The notes: a model not told the origin generated them from the letters alone. A DNA stretch of 29,487 nt from JADHZC01 sp964409505 (GCA_964409505.1 CAYPDK010000030.1:1-29487), one strand, 5' to 3'. Positions 16,122 through 24,183 are shown, counted from the stretch's first letter. Numbers and translations are program-made.

Positions 16122-16631
16122 GTGATTTTTTGTAGGAAAGAGGTTTATAATTTTTTATATGTGATTCGTTTTTTTTTAGTTGTTTTGCTTCTCTTATACT
16201 TTAGGAGTGTTTGGGGCGAGTTTAATAAGGAAGATGTGGCACATGTAGAAAAAAACGTAGAGCTAGATAATAGACAAGACATATTTTTGGAAGAAAAATT
16301 TGTTACAAAATTTAGAGTTTTGAATAGGCTAACGTTGGAGAGTAAAGTTGTACAAGTAGAAAAAGGAAGGAGCATAAATATAGATAACGTTATTTCTTTA
16401 AAGTTAAAGTTTTGTTGTAAAGAAACTCTTATGAATATGAGATATGTGTTTTGGTCTTTGCTTGAGATAAATCACATATATGATTCTGATAAGATAGATA
16501 ATTCAGCTTCTAAGGTAGATAATTCGGTAGATAACTCAGAGAATTTTTTGTGGTGGTTTAATTCTGATAATTTATCCCTGATAGAATATGTTCACGATAT
16601 ATATGAAATTTTTTTAATTGAATGTTCTTAA
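16122..16631 (+). CDS. Diverged DUF2155 periplasmic protein
   Basis: 169 residues from a GTG; an in-frame stop just upstream limits the choice, and a second GTG lies at 16161. A hydrophobic N-terminal segment (YVIRFFLVVLLLLYF) suggests a signal peptide or anchor. The rest tracks DUF2155 in order. TKFRVLNRLTLES stands for the family's 'A.F.ALDKITGR'. It is followed by a VEKGRSINI strand, then LKLKFCCKE for the 'L.V..RACYKR' segment. The closing NLSLIEYVHDIYEIFLIEC matches the usual 'PALSALEHPVYDVWLIDC'. The family is confined to alphaproteobacteria and its function is unknown. A 24-residue Asp/Asn/Ser insertion (about 122-143) is unusual. Conserved Cys residues are kept, including the terminal one, consistent with a disulfide in the periplasm. 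Confidence 0.72.
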   Translation: MIFCRKEVYNFLYVIRFFLVVLLLLYFRSVWGEFNKEDVAHVEKNVELDNRQDIFLEEKFVTKFRVLNRLTLESKVVQVEKGRSINIDNVISLKLKFCCKETLMNMRYVFWSLLEINHIYDSDKIDNSASKVDNSVDNSENFLWWFNSDNLSLIEYVHDIYEIFLIECS

Positions 16632-16791
16632 TAAAACAATTTGTAAAAATTTTGTTTCTTTATTTGGGAGTAAATGACAAATTACATTAATCAAAATCTT
16701 CTTACTATATAGAAATTTTAGATATTTTTGTTATAAGTCTTACAATTTTTGTCGTACAAAGAAAGGTTTTATTTTTGTGTGTTTAAAAATT

Positions 16792-16800
16792 TGATATAAT
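16792..16800 (+). promoter_or_regulatory. Extended -10 promoter element of icd
   Basis: TGATATAAT combines a perfect TATAAT with the TGn extension. No good -35 lies at 16-18 bases. The predicted start near 16807 gives icd a leader of about 56 bases. Confidence 0.5.
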
Positions 16801-16811
16801 TATGCATTAAT

Positions 16812-16835
16812 ATATACTCGGGGTTCGTGGTATAT
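16812..16835 (+). promoter_or_regulatory. Hairpin with GC-rich loop in the icd leader
   Basis: ATATAC (16812-16817) pairs with GTATAT (16830-16835) around a 12-base loop TCGGGGTTCGTG, the most GC-rich short stretch of this intergenic region. It lies just after the predicted transcription start and 27 bases before the icd ATG. A leader regulatory element is possible. Confidence 0.35.
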
Positions 16836-16862
16836 TGAATGTAAAAAAAGCAAAAGAAGACT

Positions 16863-18335
16863 ATGAATGCAGAAATATCTAAAAAGACAAACATTACTAT
16901 TGCTTATGGTGATGGTATTGGGCCTGAAATTATGGAATCAGTAATTTCTATTTTAGAGGCCAGCAAAGCTCCTCTTAAATTTCATGTAATAGAGGTAGGG
17001 CAAAAAATATACGAAAAGTTTTCTGAAACAGGTATAACTAATGAAAATTTAGATCTTATTAAAGCTAATAAGATTTTGCTTAAGGCTCCTATTACGACTC
17101 CTCAAGGAGGAGGATATAAGAGTTTGAATGTTACTTTGAGGAAATCCTTGGGGCTTTATGCAAATGTAAGACCAAGTCTGTCATATTATCCGTTTATCAA
17201 TACTATGCATAAGAATCTTGATGTAGTTATTATTAGAGAAAATGAGGAAGATCTTTATGCTGGAATCGAATATAGACATACTCATAATATGATGGAATCT
17301 TTAAAGCTTATCAGCAGAACTGGCTGTGAGAAGATAGTTAGATATGCTTTTGAGTACGCTATGAAACATAATAGGAAAAAAGTTACTTGTTTTTCTAAGG
17401 ACAATATTATGAAATTTTCTGAAGGCATTTTGCATAAGGTGTTTGATGAGATTGCTTCTGAATATAGGGAGGTTATTGAAAGTGAGCATTATATTATAGA
17501 TATTGGAACTGCTATACTTGCTACTGATCCTGATAGATTTGATGTTATTGTTACTTCTAACCTTTTTGGGGACATTATTTCTGATATGACTGGGAAAATG
17601 TCTGGATCTGTTGGCCTTGCTGGCTCTTGTAATGTTGGGTCTAAATATGCTATGTTTGAGGCTATTCATGGATCTGCTCCTAAGATGGCTAATAAAGGAG
17701 TTGCTAACCCCTCAGGATTACTTAGTGCTTCAGTTATGATGTTATCACATATTGGGGAATATCAAACTGCAAATCTTATAGGCAATGCGTTAAAGAAAAC
17801 AATTGAGGATGGAATTCATACTAAGGATATTTATAATCAGGATATTTCTAAAAAGATGGTTGGGTCGAAAGAGTTTACGAGAGAAGTTATCAATCGCTTA
17901 GGAGAAACACCTTCTCATTTAAAGACAGAAAGTTATTCTTACTCTAATCCTATAAATGAGAAAATTACTTCAGCCACTAAAGCAGTTAGTAAAGAGTCTT
18001 TAGAAAAAAGACTAGTAGGGGTTGATATATTTTTAGATTTTAAAACTAAAAATTCTAATTCTTTAGTTCAAAAATTAAAAGAAATTTTAAAAGATTTTCA
18101 AAATTTATCTTTAAATTCAGTTTTTAGTAAGGGATTAAAATTTTGGCCTAATTCTAATGTAGAAGAAAGTTTTTCGGATCACTGGTGTTGTAGATTTTTG
18201 TCTGAAGATGCAAAGCCGGTTATTGATTACTTGGATATAATAGAGTTATTATCTTTATTTGCTAAATCAGATATAAAATTCATCAAAGTTGAAAATTTGT
18301 ATTTTTTTGGATCTGAGAGAGGTTTTTCAGAGTAA
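16863..18335 (+). CDS. icd: Isocitrate dehydrogenase, long rickettsial/Thermus-type form
   Basis: TCA-cycle enzyme oxidising isocitrate to 2-oxoglutarate. 490 residues, the length of the form with an extra C-terminal domain. Motifs are ITIAYGDGIGPEIM, the substrate loop KSLNVTLRKSLGLYANVRP, IIRENEEDLYAGIEY, the catalytic-Lys region KVTCFSKDNIMKFSEG, metal-binding FDVIVTSNLFGDIISDM, and cofactor loop EAIHGSAPKMANKGVANPSG. The Lys after SAP in that loop resembles NADP-dependent homologues, but cofactor choice is not certain. Residues about 380-490 form the extension (VGVDIFLDF, FSKGLKFWPNS, DHWCCRFL). Codon use shifts between body and extension: Leu is mostly CTT/TTG before about 17950 and mostly TTA afterwards. 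The ATG follows an AAGAAGA purine run. Confidence 0.95.
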   Translation: MNAEISKKTNITIAYGDGIGPEIMESVISILEASKAPLKFHVIEVGQKIYEKFSETGITNENLDLIKANKILLKAPITTPQGGGYKSLNVTLRKSLGLYANVRPSLSYYPFINTMHKNLDVVIIRENEEDLYAGIEYRHTHNMMESLKLISRTGCEKIVRYAFEYAMKHNRKKVTCFSKDNIMKFSEGILHKVFDEIASEYREVIESEHYIIDIGTAILATDPDRFDVIVTSNLFGDIISDMTGKMSGSVGLAGSCNVGSKYAMFEAIHGSAPKMANKGVANPSGLLSASVMMLSHIGEYQTANLIGNALKKTIEDGIHTKDIYNQDISKKMVGSKEFTREVINRLGETPSHLKTESYSYSNPINEKITSATKAVSKESLEKRLVGVDIFLDFKTKNSNSLVQKLKEILKDFQNLSLNSVFSKGLKFWPNSNVEESFSDHWCCRFLSEDAKPVIDYLDIIELLSLFAKSDIKFIKVENLYFFGSERGFSE

Positions 18336-18409
18336 AAATATTCTGTGAACAGATAGGTGGATCTATAAGGGAGATTAAGTATTTTAGTGAGTCTGCTGTA
18401 TTTTTATTT

Positions 18410-19384
18410 TCAGAGAGCTGCCCTTGAGATGCGTTCATTTATTGCAAGTCCTATATTTTCTGATGGAATTGGAGCTATTGCTATACAAGATTTTTTATGT
18501 TTTATTGCATGCATGTCCAATTTATTTAGATAGTCGAAAAGGTTATGAGCTGCTTCATATAAATCAGAACTTATACTTAAATTTAACGAGAAAATATTTG
18601 GATAAATTTTTTGAAAATTGTATTTTTTTCCAAAGTCTAACCCAACTTCATTATCTTTTACATAACTTGCGTTGAGTCTGATTTTACTCTTTGTAGAGTA
18701 GTGTTTAAAGAGCATCCCAGGAGATTTGATATCCTGATAACTTTTTAATATGAAAGTAGTAGAAATTTTTTTTGATAATAATTTTTCGATTTCTTGTGAA
18801 GTTATATAACCAGATCTTAATATCGTGGGTTTTGAGGATAATGATAAATCTATAACAGTGGACTCAATACCATAAGATGTATTTTTTTTGCCATTATCTA
18901 GTACGTATATATTCTCTTCAGGAAATTGAATCTTTACATGTGCATAATTTGTAGAGGATAAAAATCCAGATTTATTAGCACTTGGAGCAGCTATAGGTAC
19001 TTGGCTTTTTTCTATTAATGCTAGTGCTAATGGATGATTAGGAATTCTTATGGCTATTGTGTCAAGGGACGAGGTTGCAAATTTTGAGATCCCATTTTTT
19101 TTTGATTTTAGTACCATTGTAAGAGGACCAGGCCATAATTTTGATAGACTCACTGCGTCTTCATTGAAAAATGCTAGCTTCTTTGCTTGTTCTAAATTTT
19201 GTACATGTACTATCAGTGGATTATAAAGTGGTCTATTTTTATATTTATATATTTTCATACAAGCCTCATCACTTAAGGCATTACCTCCTAGACCATATAC
19301 TGTGTCTGTTGGAAAGGCTACTATTTCAGAATTCTTGATATATTCTGAGGCTTCCTTTAAAAATATAGAATTTTTATCTAACAC
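18410..19384 (-). CDS. tsaC: L-threonylcarbamoyladenylate synthase (Sua5/TsaC with C-terminal domain)
   Basis: Makes threonylcarbamoyl-AMP, the first intermediate of the t6A modification at tRNA position 37. 324 residues, the Sua5 length rather than the short TsaC form. The YrdC-like domain shows IVAFPTDTVYGLGGNA, the K-x-R-P motif KYKNRPLYNPLIVHV, LWPGPLTMVLK, IAIRIPNHPLA, IAAPSANKSG and GIESTVIDL with ILRSG. After a linker the Sua5 domain begins with SPGMLFKHYSTKSKI and closes with GLAINERISRAAL. All substrate-binding segments are kept. It follows the unknown two-TM gene by 89 bases on the same strand. Confidence 0.95.
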   Translation of the reverse strand: MLDKNSIFLKEASEYIKNSEIVAFPTDTVYGLGGNALSDEACMKIYKYKNRPLYNPLIVHVQNLEQAKKLAFFNEDAVSLSKLWPGPLTMVLKSKKNGISKFATSSLDTIAIRIPNHPLALALIEKSQVPIAAPSANKSGFLSSTNYAHVKIQFPEENIYVLDNGKKNTSYGIESTVIDLSLSSKPTILRSGYITSQEIEKLLSKKISTTFILKSYQDIKSPGMLFKHYSTKSKIRLNASYVKDNEVGLDFGKKYNFQKIYPNIFSLNLSISSDLYEAAHNLFDYLNKLDMHAIKHKKSCIAIAPIPSENIGLAINERISRAAL

Positions 19385-19473
19385 TATCTGATATTATTTT
19401 TTTAATACATTGCAAAATCCATTGTATTTTAAATCAATTGTTCAAAATAGTAAATTTTTCTTTTTATCAAAAT

Positions 19474-20298
19474 CTATTTATGGGTGTTATGTTCTTGAGA
19501 AATGCTTTTATTAGATCCTTTGAGTTGAAGTTTAGTAGTTGGAGGCGTTTGCGATTGGGTATGTATGTTTATTTGACTAGTAGTGGAAATTGCTTCATTT
19601 GTTACATTACTTTGATTGGTTATATCCATTTTATTTATATTATTCCGTGTAATATTGTGTATTTCCTCTAAATCTCTCTTGAGCGCAATATTTGGAATTC
19701 TTGATTCTAATAAAATGCTTGTTTTTTCTTTTATTTTATTTAATTTTATCTTGATTTCATCGTTTGTAAGAATTTTTTTGCTTTTATTGTATTGGGTATA
19801 CGAGTATATTGATTTTCCTACTGTAATAGCTGTATTTACTATAGCCAAGGTTAATAAAACGCTTCCAAAGAATATCGTAGTATGAAATATATCTTGTCCG
19901 AGTACTAGGACAAATGATGATACTTCTATAGAAGTCAGGATTACTTGAGCAGATTTTTTAAAAAAAGAAGTAAATTTTTTCCAAAGTGGTTTTTTATGTT
20001 TATTTATATCTTTTTTTAAAGTATCAAAATTACTTGATATGTTTTGTAGATATGAGATAGATTTTTCTGTGTTATTCCCTCTAGAGTTATTATGAACATT
20101 AATATTATCTAAGTTTTGTAATATCTGATCTAAATTTTTTAAATATAGATTTAAATTTGATATTTTTGAAGAATCTATTATAGATAGAATATCTGTGGTA
20201 TTTCTTGAGAGTTTGTTTATATTAAGAACATAAAATCCTATTTTATGAGCATAAGTATTTAAAAAATTGGTGAAAGCCTTTAATGAATCTAAGAACAT
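19474..20298 (-). CDS. Unrecognised protein with two adjacent transmembrane helices
   Basis: 274 residues. The N-terminal ~110 residues are helical, Asn/Leu-rich and amphipathic (for example NLYLKNLDQILQNLDNINV), ending in a Lys/Trp cluster KKPLWKKFTSFFKK. Two hydrophobic helices follow at about 116-134 and 139-161 with a short polar turn, forming a hairpin. A further charged helix runs from about 175 to 215. The last 50 residues are Thr/Gln/Ser/Asn-rich and probably disordered. No signal peptide, enzyme motif or known family is apparent. The hairpin-plus-coil plan recalls membrane-inserted effectors of intracellular bacteria, but this is inference only. It lies where ftsA often follows ftsQ, and has its own promoter (20345-20373). 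Confidence 0.65.
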   Translation of the reverse strand: MFLDSLKAFTNFLNTYAHKIGFYVLNINKLSRNTTDILSIIDSSKISNLNLYLKNLDQILQNLDNINVHNNSRGNNTEKSISYLQNISSNFDTLKKDINKHKKPLWKKFTSFFKKSAQVILTSIEVSSFVLVLGQDIFHTTIFFGSVLLTLAIVNTAITVGKSIYSYTQYNKSKKILTNDEIKIKLNKIKEKTSILLESRIPNIALKRDLEEIHNITRNNINKMDITNQSNVTNEAISTTSQINIHTQSQTPPTTKLQLKGSNKSISQEHNTHK

Positions 20299-20344
20299 TA
20301 TTTTGAACTATTAACAGTGTATAGTTTTAATTATAATATATTAC

Positions 20345-20373
20345 ATTATAAAACTTTATTAATTTTAACACAA
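20345..20373 (-). promoter_or_regulatory. Promoter of the unknown two-TM gene
   Basis: On the minus strand, TTGTGT (20368-20373) and a perfect TATAAT (20345-20350) are separated by exactly 17 bases. The predicted start is near 20338, about 39 bases before the ATG, in the gap after ftsQ. This argues the gene is expressed independently of ftsQ. Confidence 0.6.
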
Positions 20374-20381
20374 ATTGTTAA

Positions 20382-21149
20382 TTATTTTATAAAATATTTT
20401 TTTTTGTCTCTTAAATCCAGTATTTTGATTTTATGTGAAAATAATTTGTTCAATTTATACAGGTCATACATAAAAGCATAAGCTTGTAGGAAATTTTCAG
20501 AGGGCATTTTAACTATAAGTCCTTGTTCAAAATATAAGTCCCAGCGCCTTTTTCCTTGTCTTATAGCATAGGATAGGTTATTGGATAGATCCTTATGGTT
20601 ATTTAAATCTTGAATTAACTGAGATGCATATATATTAGCATCCTCCCCTATTACTTGAAGTAGATCTAGGTATTTTTTTAAATTTATTCCCTCTATTTTG
20701 TTACCATCTTTATTGATTAAAGATATTGAATTATTATATTGCCAAATGGCTATAGGGATATTTTCTTTTATTGATATATGTAGAGTATTAGGAAATCTTC
20801 TCTCAATTATTGCAAAATCTATTGTAGGATAAGATTCTAATTTTTTTCGTAAATGATTTATATTTATTGTGAAAAGTGAATAATTTTGTCTTAAATTAAG
20901 AATTTCAAAAATTTCTTCCTTAGTTATATGATCTGTTGGATCTAGAATAATATTTTTTAGTAAAAAAATCTTATTTTTAGGTAGTTGATTAAGAATAGGA
21001 TTTAAAATTTTATTTTTATAATCTATATGATAAGCAATTATCCCAAATATCAAAGAAAACATTGCTAATATTGAAAATTTTATTATATAGGTGGTTTTTG
21101 GAGTAATTTTTCTTTTTTTAAGGGAGGGATTATTCTTCGAATTTTGCAT
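20382..21149 (-). CDS. ftsQ: Cell division protein FtsQ
   Basis: Bitopic divisome protein linking early and late components. 255 residues. A short basic cytoplasmic tail (KKRKITPK) precedes one transmembrane helix at about 22-42. The periplasmic POTRA domain follows (ILDPTDHITKEEIFEIL with FTININHLRKKLESYPTIDFAIIERRFPNTLHISIKE), and then the FtsQ beta domain (IAIWQYNNSISLINKDG onward). It ends in the family's closing strand IKILDLRDKKKYFIK, where homologues have 'VDLR..DR..VR'. Its ATG lies inside the end of ddl (20-base overlap), so the two are co-translated, as in the classical ddl-ftsQ order. Confidence 0.9.
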   Translation of the reverse strand: MQNSKNNPSLKKRKITPKTTYIIKFSILAMFSLIFGIIAYHIDYKNKILNPILNQLPKNKIFLLKNIILDPTDHITKEEIFEILNLRQNYSLFTININHLRKKLESYPTIDFAIIERRFPNTLHISIKENIPIAIWQYNNSISLINKDGNKIEGINLKKYLDLLQVIGEDANIYASQLIQDLNNHKDLSNNLSYAIRQGKRRWDLYFEQGLIVKMPSENFLQAYAFMYDLYKLNKLFSHKIKILDLRDKKKYFIK

Positions 21150-22179
21150 TTTTTATTAGTATTTCTATTAAATTTTTGTAAGATATATTATTATATGCGG
21201 CAATCTCAGGACAGATTGATAGATCTGTCATGCCTGGGTTTGTATTTACTTCTAAAAAATATAATTCATTTTTATCTTTTTTATACAAAAATTCAATTCT
21301 AACAAGTCCCTGACATTGAAAAATATTAAAAATTTTTTCTGAAATATTAAGCACAGTACTGTAGATTTCTTTATCTATTTTGGCAGGGAGTATATGTTGA
21401 GCAAATCCTTGATTATATTTAGTCTCATAATCATAGAATTTTTTGCCCTTTAATAATTTAATCTCAAGAACTCCAAGAGCTTTCCCATTTAAAACAGCTA
21501 CCTGAAGTTCTTGTCCTTTGATAAAGGGTTCAATTATTATTTCTTTTCCAAAAGAAAATTGGTATTCAGATAAAGAGAAACTTTGGTTTTCTGAGATTAC
21601 TTGAACTCCTATACTAGATCCTTGCGAGATAGGCTTTATTATATAGGGTTTTTTCATTTTTATAGATTTTAAATCTTCATTTTGAGATATTACAGAAAAT
21701 TTATTTATTTTGATACCAAAAGCACTTGCTATTTTATAAGAGATTTTTTTATTTAGTGCTATACTGGATGATAGTACTCCAGATCCACTATAAGGTATGC
21801 GCATGACGTTTAAGAGTCCCTGAAGAGAGCCATTTTCACCATATCCTCCATGTAATGCGTTAAAAACAGCTTTAGGTGCTAAAGTACAAAGGATCTCTGG
21901 CAGGTTATAACCAAAATCTATGAATACTACGTAATACTTAAGCTCTATCAATGAGGATATAATTTTTTCAGAAGACATTAAAGAAATAGCTCTCTCAGAT
22001 GATTCTCCACCTCCTATAACTGCAATGAGATTTGGTTTATTTTTGAATCTATTTTGGGGTATTTCACTATATCTTATACCACAAGAATATATTTTTTTAT
22101 CTAAATTATCGCTTTTTAAGTCAGAATTAGAAGAAAAATCTATTATTCTTGATTCCTTAAGAGTTGAGTATTTAACCAT
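21130..22179 (-). CDS. ddl: D-alanine--D-alanine ligase
   Basis: ATP-grasp enzyme joining two D-Ala for the peptidoglycan stem peptide. 349 residues from the ATG at 22177-22179; a TTG three codons earlier is also in frame but less likely. Motifs are IAVIGGGESSERAISLMS, FNALHGGYGENGSLQG, IPYSGSGVLSSSIALNK, the ATP-binding KPISQGSSIGV, and the metal-binding end VRIEFL followed by LYFLEVNTNPGMTDLS. About 47 residues precede the usual start of the family. They are polar, with no signal peptide, and some Rickettsiales Ddl proteins also have an N-terminal extension. Presence of ddl and ftsQ implies at least a minimal peptidoglycan. Confidence 0.95.
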   Translation of the reverse strand: MVKYSTLKESRIIDFSSNSDLKSDNLDKKIYSCGIRYSEIPQNRFKNKPNLIAVIGGGESSERAISLMSSEKIISSLIELKYYVVFIDFGYNLPEILCTLAPKAVFNALHGGYGENGSLQGLLNVMRIPYSGSGVLSSSIALNKKISYKIASAFGIKINKFSVISQNEDLKSIKMKKPYIIKPISQGSSIGVQVISENQSFSLSEYQFSFGKEIIIEPFIKGQELQVAVLNGKALGVLEIKLLKGKKFYDYETKYNQGFAQHILPAKIDKEIYSTVLNISEKIFNIFQCQGLVRIEFLYKKDKNELYFLEVNTNPGMTDLSICPEIAAYNNISYKNLIEILIKNAKFEE

Positions 22180-22386
22180 TGTAAACAAAAGTACTTTGTC
22201 AAAATTATCTGTTTTATATATAATTAAAAATCAAATACAGATTAACAATTTTTTAAGAAATCAGGACTTCACTATTGAATTTTGTATATAATCCGAATTT
22301 CCTTTTATTATAGTCTTTTAAGAATTCTCTTTAAAGACAAAATAACTATGTAGATTTAGAATTATTTGGAGCTTGTATTTGAATAA

Positions 22387-22968
22387 CTAATGATTGAGAG
22401 CTTTTACCATCTTCACTTCCGGTAGGAAATGTTTTAGCATAGATTCTATCCCTTGCTTTAGGGTAATTGTAGCACTTGGACAGCCTGAACATGCTCCGTG
22501 TAATTCTAAGAAAACTACTCCATTCTCAAATTTTTTATAGATAATATCCCCTCCATCCATAGCAACCGTAGGTCTTACTCTTGTCTCGATTATTTCTATA
22601 ATTTTTTTTTCTGTTTCACTTTGCTCAGCGCTAGTACTATTCTTCTCAGCTTTATTCAAATTTTGGAAGGAACTTTTTAACTCCTTTAGTATAGGTCTAC
22701 CAGCTAAAATATAGTCCATTATCACCATCAAAGCTTCAGGTTTTATAACATCCCATTCTGCATTAGTGTCTTTGGTGAGTGTTATAAAGTCTGATCCCAA
22801 AAACACGGCTTTTACAAAATCTATTTTGAATAATTCTTCTGCTAGCTCGCTTCTTGAGGATGCTTCATTGATATTTTCAAAAAACAACGTCTCATCTTTG
22901 CTAATGAAAATTCCAGGTAAAAATTTTAAAGCATTATGATTGGGAGTAGTCTCTGTCTGAATGAACAT
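22387..22968 (-). CDS. Nfu-type iron-sulfur cluster carrier (NifU C-terminal domain with Nfu_N)
   Basis: Delivers Fe-S clusters to target proteins. 193 residues from the ATG at 22966-22968, preferred over one ten codons upstream because GAAGAG sits six bases before it. The N-terminal Nfu_N domain is seen in MFIQTETTPNHNALKFLPG, AEELFKIDFVKAVFLGSDFI and WDVIKPEALMVIMDYI. After a charged Lys/Glu/Ser linker the NifU domain has RPTVAMDGGDI and the cluster-binding C-x-x-C of GACSGCPSATITLKQGIE. The domain order is that of mitochondrial NFU1 and its alphaproteobacterial relatives. It has its own promoter (23012-23040). Confidence 0.94.
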   Translation of the reverse strand: MFIQTETTPNHNALKFLPGIFISKDETLFFENINEASSRSELAEELFKIDFVKAVFLGSDFITLTKDTNAEWDVIKPEALMVIMDYILAGRPILKELKSSFQNLNKAEKNSTSAEQSETEKKIIEIIETRVRPTVAMDGGDIIYKKFENGVVFLELHGACSGCPSATITLKQGIESMLKHFLPEVKMVKALNH

Positions 22969-23011
22969 ATTAAACTCTTCTTTATAGGTATATATCAATC
23001 ATTATGAGAGA

Positions 23012-23040
23012 AGTGTAGCATTTGGCAACATAAGGTGCAA
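23012..23040 (-). promoter_or_regulatory. Extended -10 promoter of the Nfu gene
   Basis: On the minus strand, TTGCAC (23035-23040), 17 bases, then TACACT (23012-23017) preceded by TGC, giving TGCTACACT. The predicted start is near 23005, about 37 bases before the ATG. The same nonamer and spacing occur in front of carD. Confidence 0.55.
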
Positions 23041-23098
23041 ATGAAATATTTTTCTAATATCAAAATATTTTCTTTTATCATTAGTCCTAGTTATAAAT

Positions 23099-23386
23099 TC
23101 ATGAAAAATAAATATTTTTGTAATTAAGCTGTGAGGCTGTAACGAAGGAAGGGTAATCATCTACAAAAATATATATGTCCAAAATTTTTTCTGAGAACAT
23201 TTTTTTCATAGATTTAAAAATATAATCTAGTACTAAAAAACCATAATATCTGCAAGCCCCTTCTTGATTGAGTAAAATAACACCTCTGCCTTGATAAGAG
23301 ACTAGGTATTTATATGTATCTTCCAAATTTTGTACTATATATAGATCATTAGAACAGTTATGTATAAAATCGTAAAAAGAGAGCAT
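23099..23386 (-). CDS. Small unrecognised protein
   Basis: 95 residues from the ATG at 23384-23386, chosen because TGAGG lies six bases before it; an ATG four codons upstream is part of that Shine-Dalgarno. The product has no signal peptide or membrane helix. It is of mixed alpha/beta character: YIVQNLEDTYKYLV, a strand GRGVILLNQEG, the segment ACRYYGFLVLDYIFKSMKK, then ILDIYIFVDDYPSFVTASQ and LNYKNI. The regular alternation, good Shine-Dalgarno and placement between carD and Nfu suggest a real gene. I do not recognise the family and offer no function. Confidence 0.65.
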   Translation of the reverse strand: MLSFYDFIHNCSNDLYIVQNLEDTYKYLVSYQGRGVILLNQEGACRYYGFLVLDYIFKSMKKMFSEKILDIYIFVDDYPSFVTASQLNYKNIYFS

Positions 23387-23492
23387 AGAATACCTCATTT
23401 CTTAATGATTTTGCTTAACTTAAAACTTACTCTTCCCAACTATACTTATCTTCTCACTTACATAGAATGAAAATAACTTAAATGAATGTTAA

Positions 23493-23990
23493 TTAAGCAG
23501 CCAATTTATCTTTTAATATTTCAAGTAATTCACAAATATAATGATCATTACTATCCTCAGTGTTCAACAAAGATACCTCAGAGATAAGTCTATTTATAGC
23601 TGTCTCATAAATGACTCTTTCACTATAAGAACAGTCACTACCAACATTTTTGTATAGATCCCTAATAACCTCAGCTATAGAAATTATACTGCCAGAGTTG
23701 ATTTTTGACTCATATTCCTGAGCTCTTTTACTCCACATTCTATTACCTCTCTTAGGTTTACTCTTGATTATATTATAAGCAGTAATGACTTCTTCCATAT
23801 TACATAAATGTCTAAGTCCTGAAATTTTTGCTTTATTTATAGGAATTCTTAAAATCATATTACTATCAGAGAACGATATAACAAAAACGTCTATTTTCTT
23901 TCCAGAGATACTATTTGATTCAGAATCAATAATCTTTCCTACCCCATGGGAAGGATATACAACACTTTGTCCTACAATAAAATTCTTCAT
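23493..23990 (-). CDS. carD: CarD/CdnL-type transcription regulator
   Basis: Binds the RNA polymerase beta subunit and stabilises open promoter complexes. 165 residues, the usual length. The N-terminal RNAP-interaction domain (about 1-60) shows FIVGQSVVYPSHGVGKI and FSDSNMILRIPINKA. The C-terminal helical DNA-binding domain contains Trp86 in RMWSKRAQEYESKI, the position of the conserved wedge tryptophan, then IAEVIRDLY and YETAINRLISEVSLL. A TAGGA Shine-Dalgarno precedes the ATG. A promoter candidate lies at 24150-24178, giving a leader of about 150 bases. As a global regulator of stable RNA and growth genes it may act on the weak AT-rich promoters seen here. Confidence 0.95.
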   Translation of the reverse strand: MKNFIVGQSVVYPSHGVGKIIDSESNSISGKKIDVFVISFSDSNMILRIPINKAKISGLRHLCNMEEVITAYNIIKSKPKRGNRMWSKRAQEYESKINSGSIISIAEVIRDLYKNVGSDCSYSERVIYETAINRLISEVSLLNTEDSNDHYICELLEILKDKLAA

Positions 23991-24149
23991 TTAATACATT
24001 CCTATAATTTCAATATAAATTCAGTCAATAATTAGTTCAACTTTTTGAAAAAGTAATACTTAGATACATTTTTTCATCAATATGCAAAAATTTCAATCAC
24101 AAAATAAATATGAAAAGATGTAAAAATGAAACTCTTCACCAGCGGGCAA

Positions 24150-24178
24150 AGTGTAGCATATTTTTTTACAACAGTAAA
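24150..24178 (-). promoter_or_regulatory. Extended -10 promoter upstream of carD
   Basis: On the minus strand, TTTACT (24173-24178), 17 bases, then TGC plus TACACT (24150-24155). The -35 abuts the ftsK stop codon. A second, closer pair is TTGACT, 16 bases, TATAGG, just before the carD ATG. The nonamer TGCTACACT is shared with the Nfu promoter. Confidence 0.5.
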
Positions 24179-24183
24179 GCTTT

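Noticed and set aside
18424..18675. Plus-strand 83-codon frame at the end of tsaC
   Set aside because: It is antisense to the conserved Sua5 C-terminal domain, with no family or start signal.
19404..19428. Imperfect 9-bp inverted repeat between tsaC and the two-TM gene
   Set aside because: One mismatch and no T-run in the direction of transcription; such AT-rich stems are expected by chance here.
22313..22338. Hairpin GTCTTT/AAAGAC between ddl and the Nfu gene as a terminator
   Set aside because: The stem is only six pairs and no T-run follows on either strand.
24040..24054. Palindrome ACTTTTTGAAAAAGT in the carD leader
   Set aside because: Low-complexity A/T stem with a minimal loop, common in a genome this AT-rich; no independent support.
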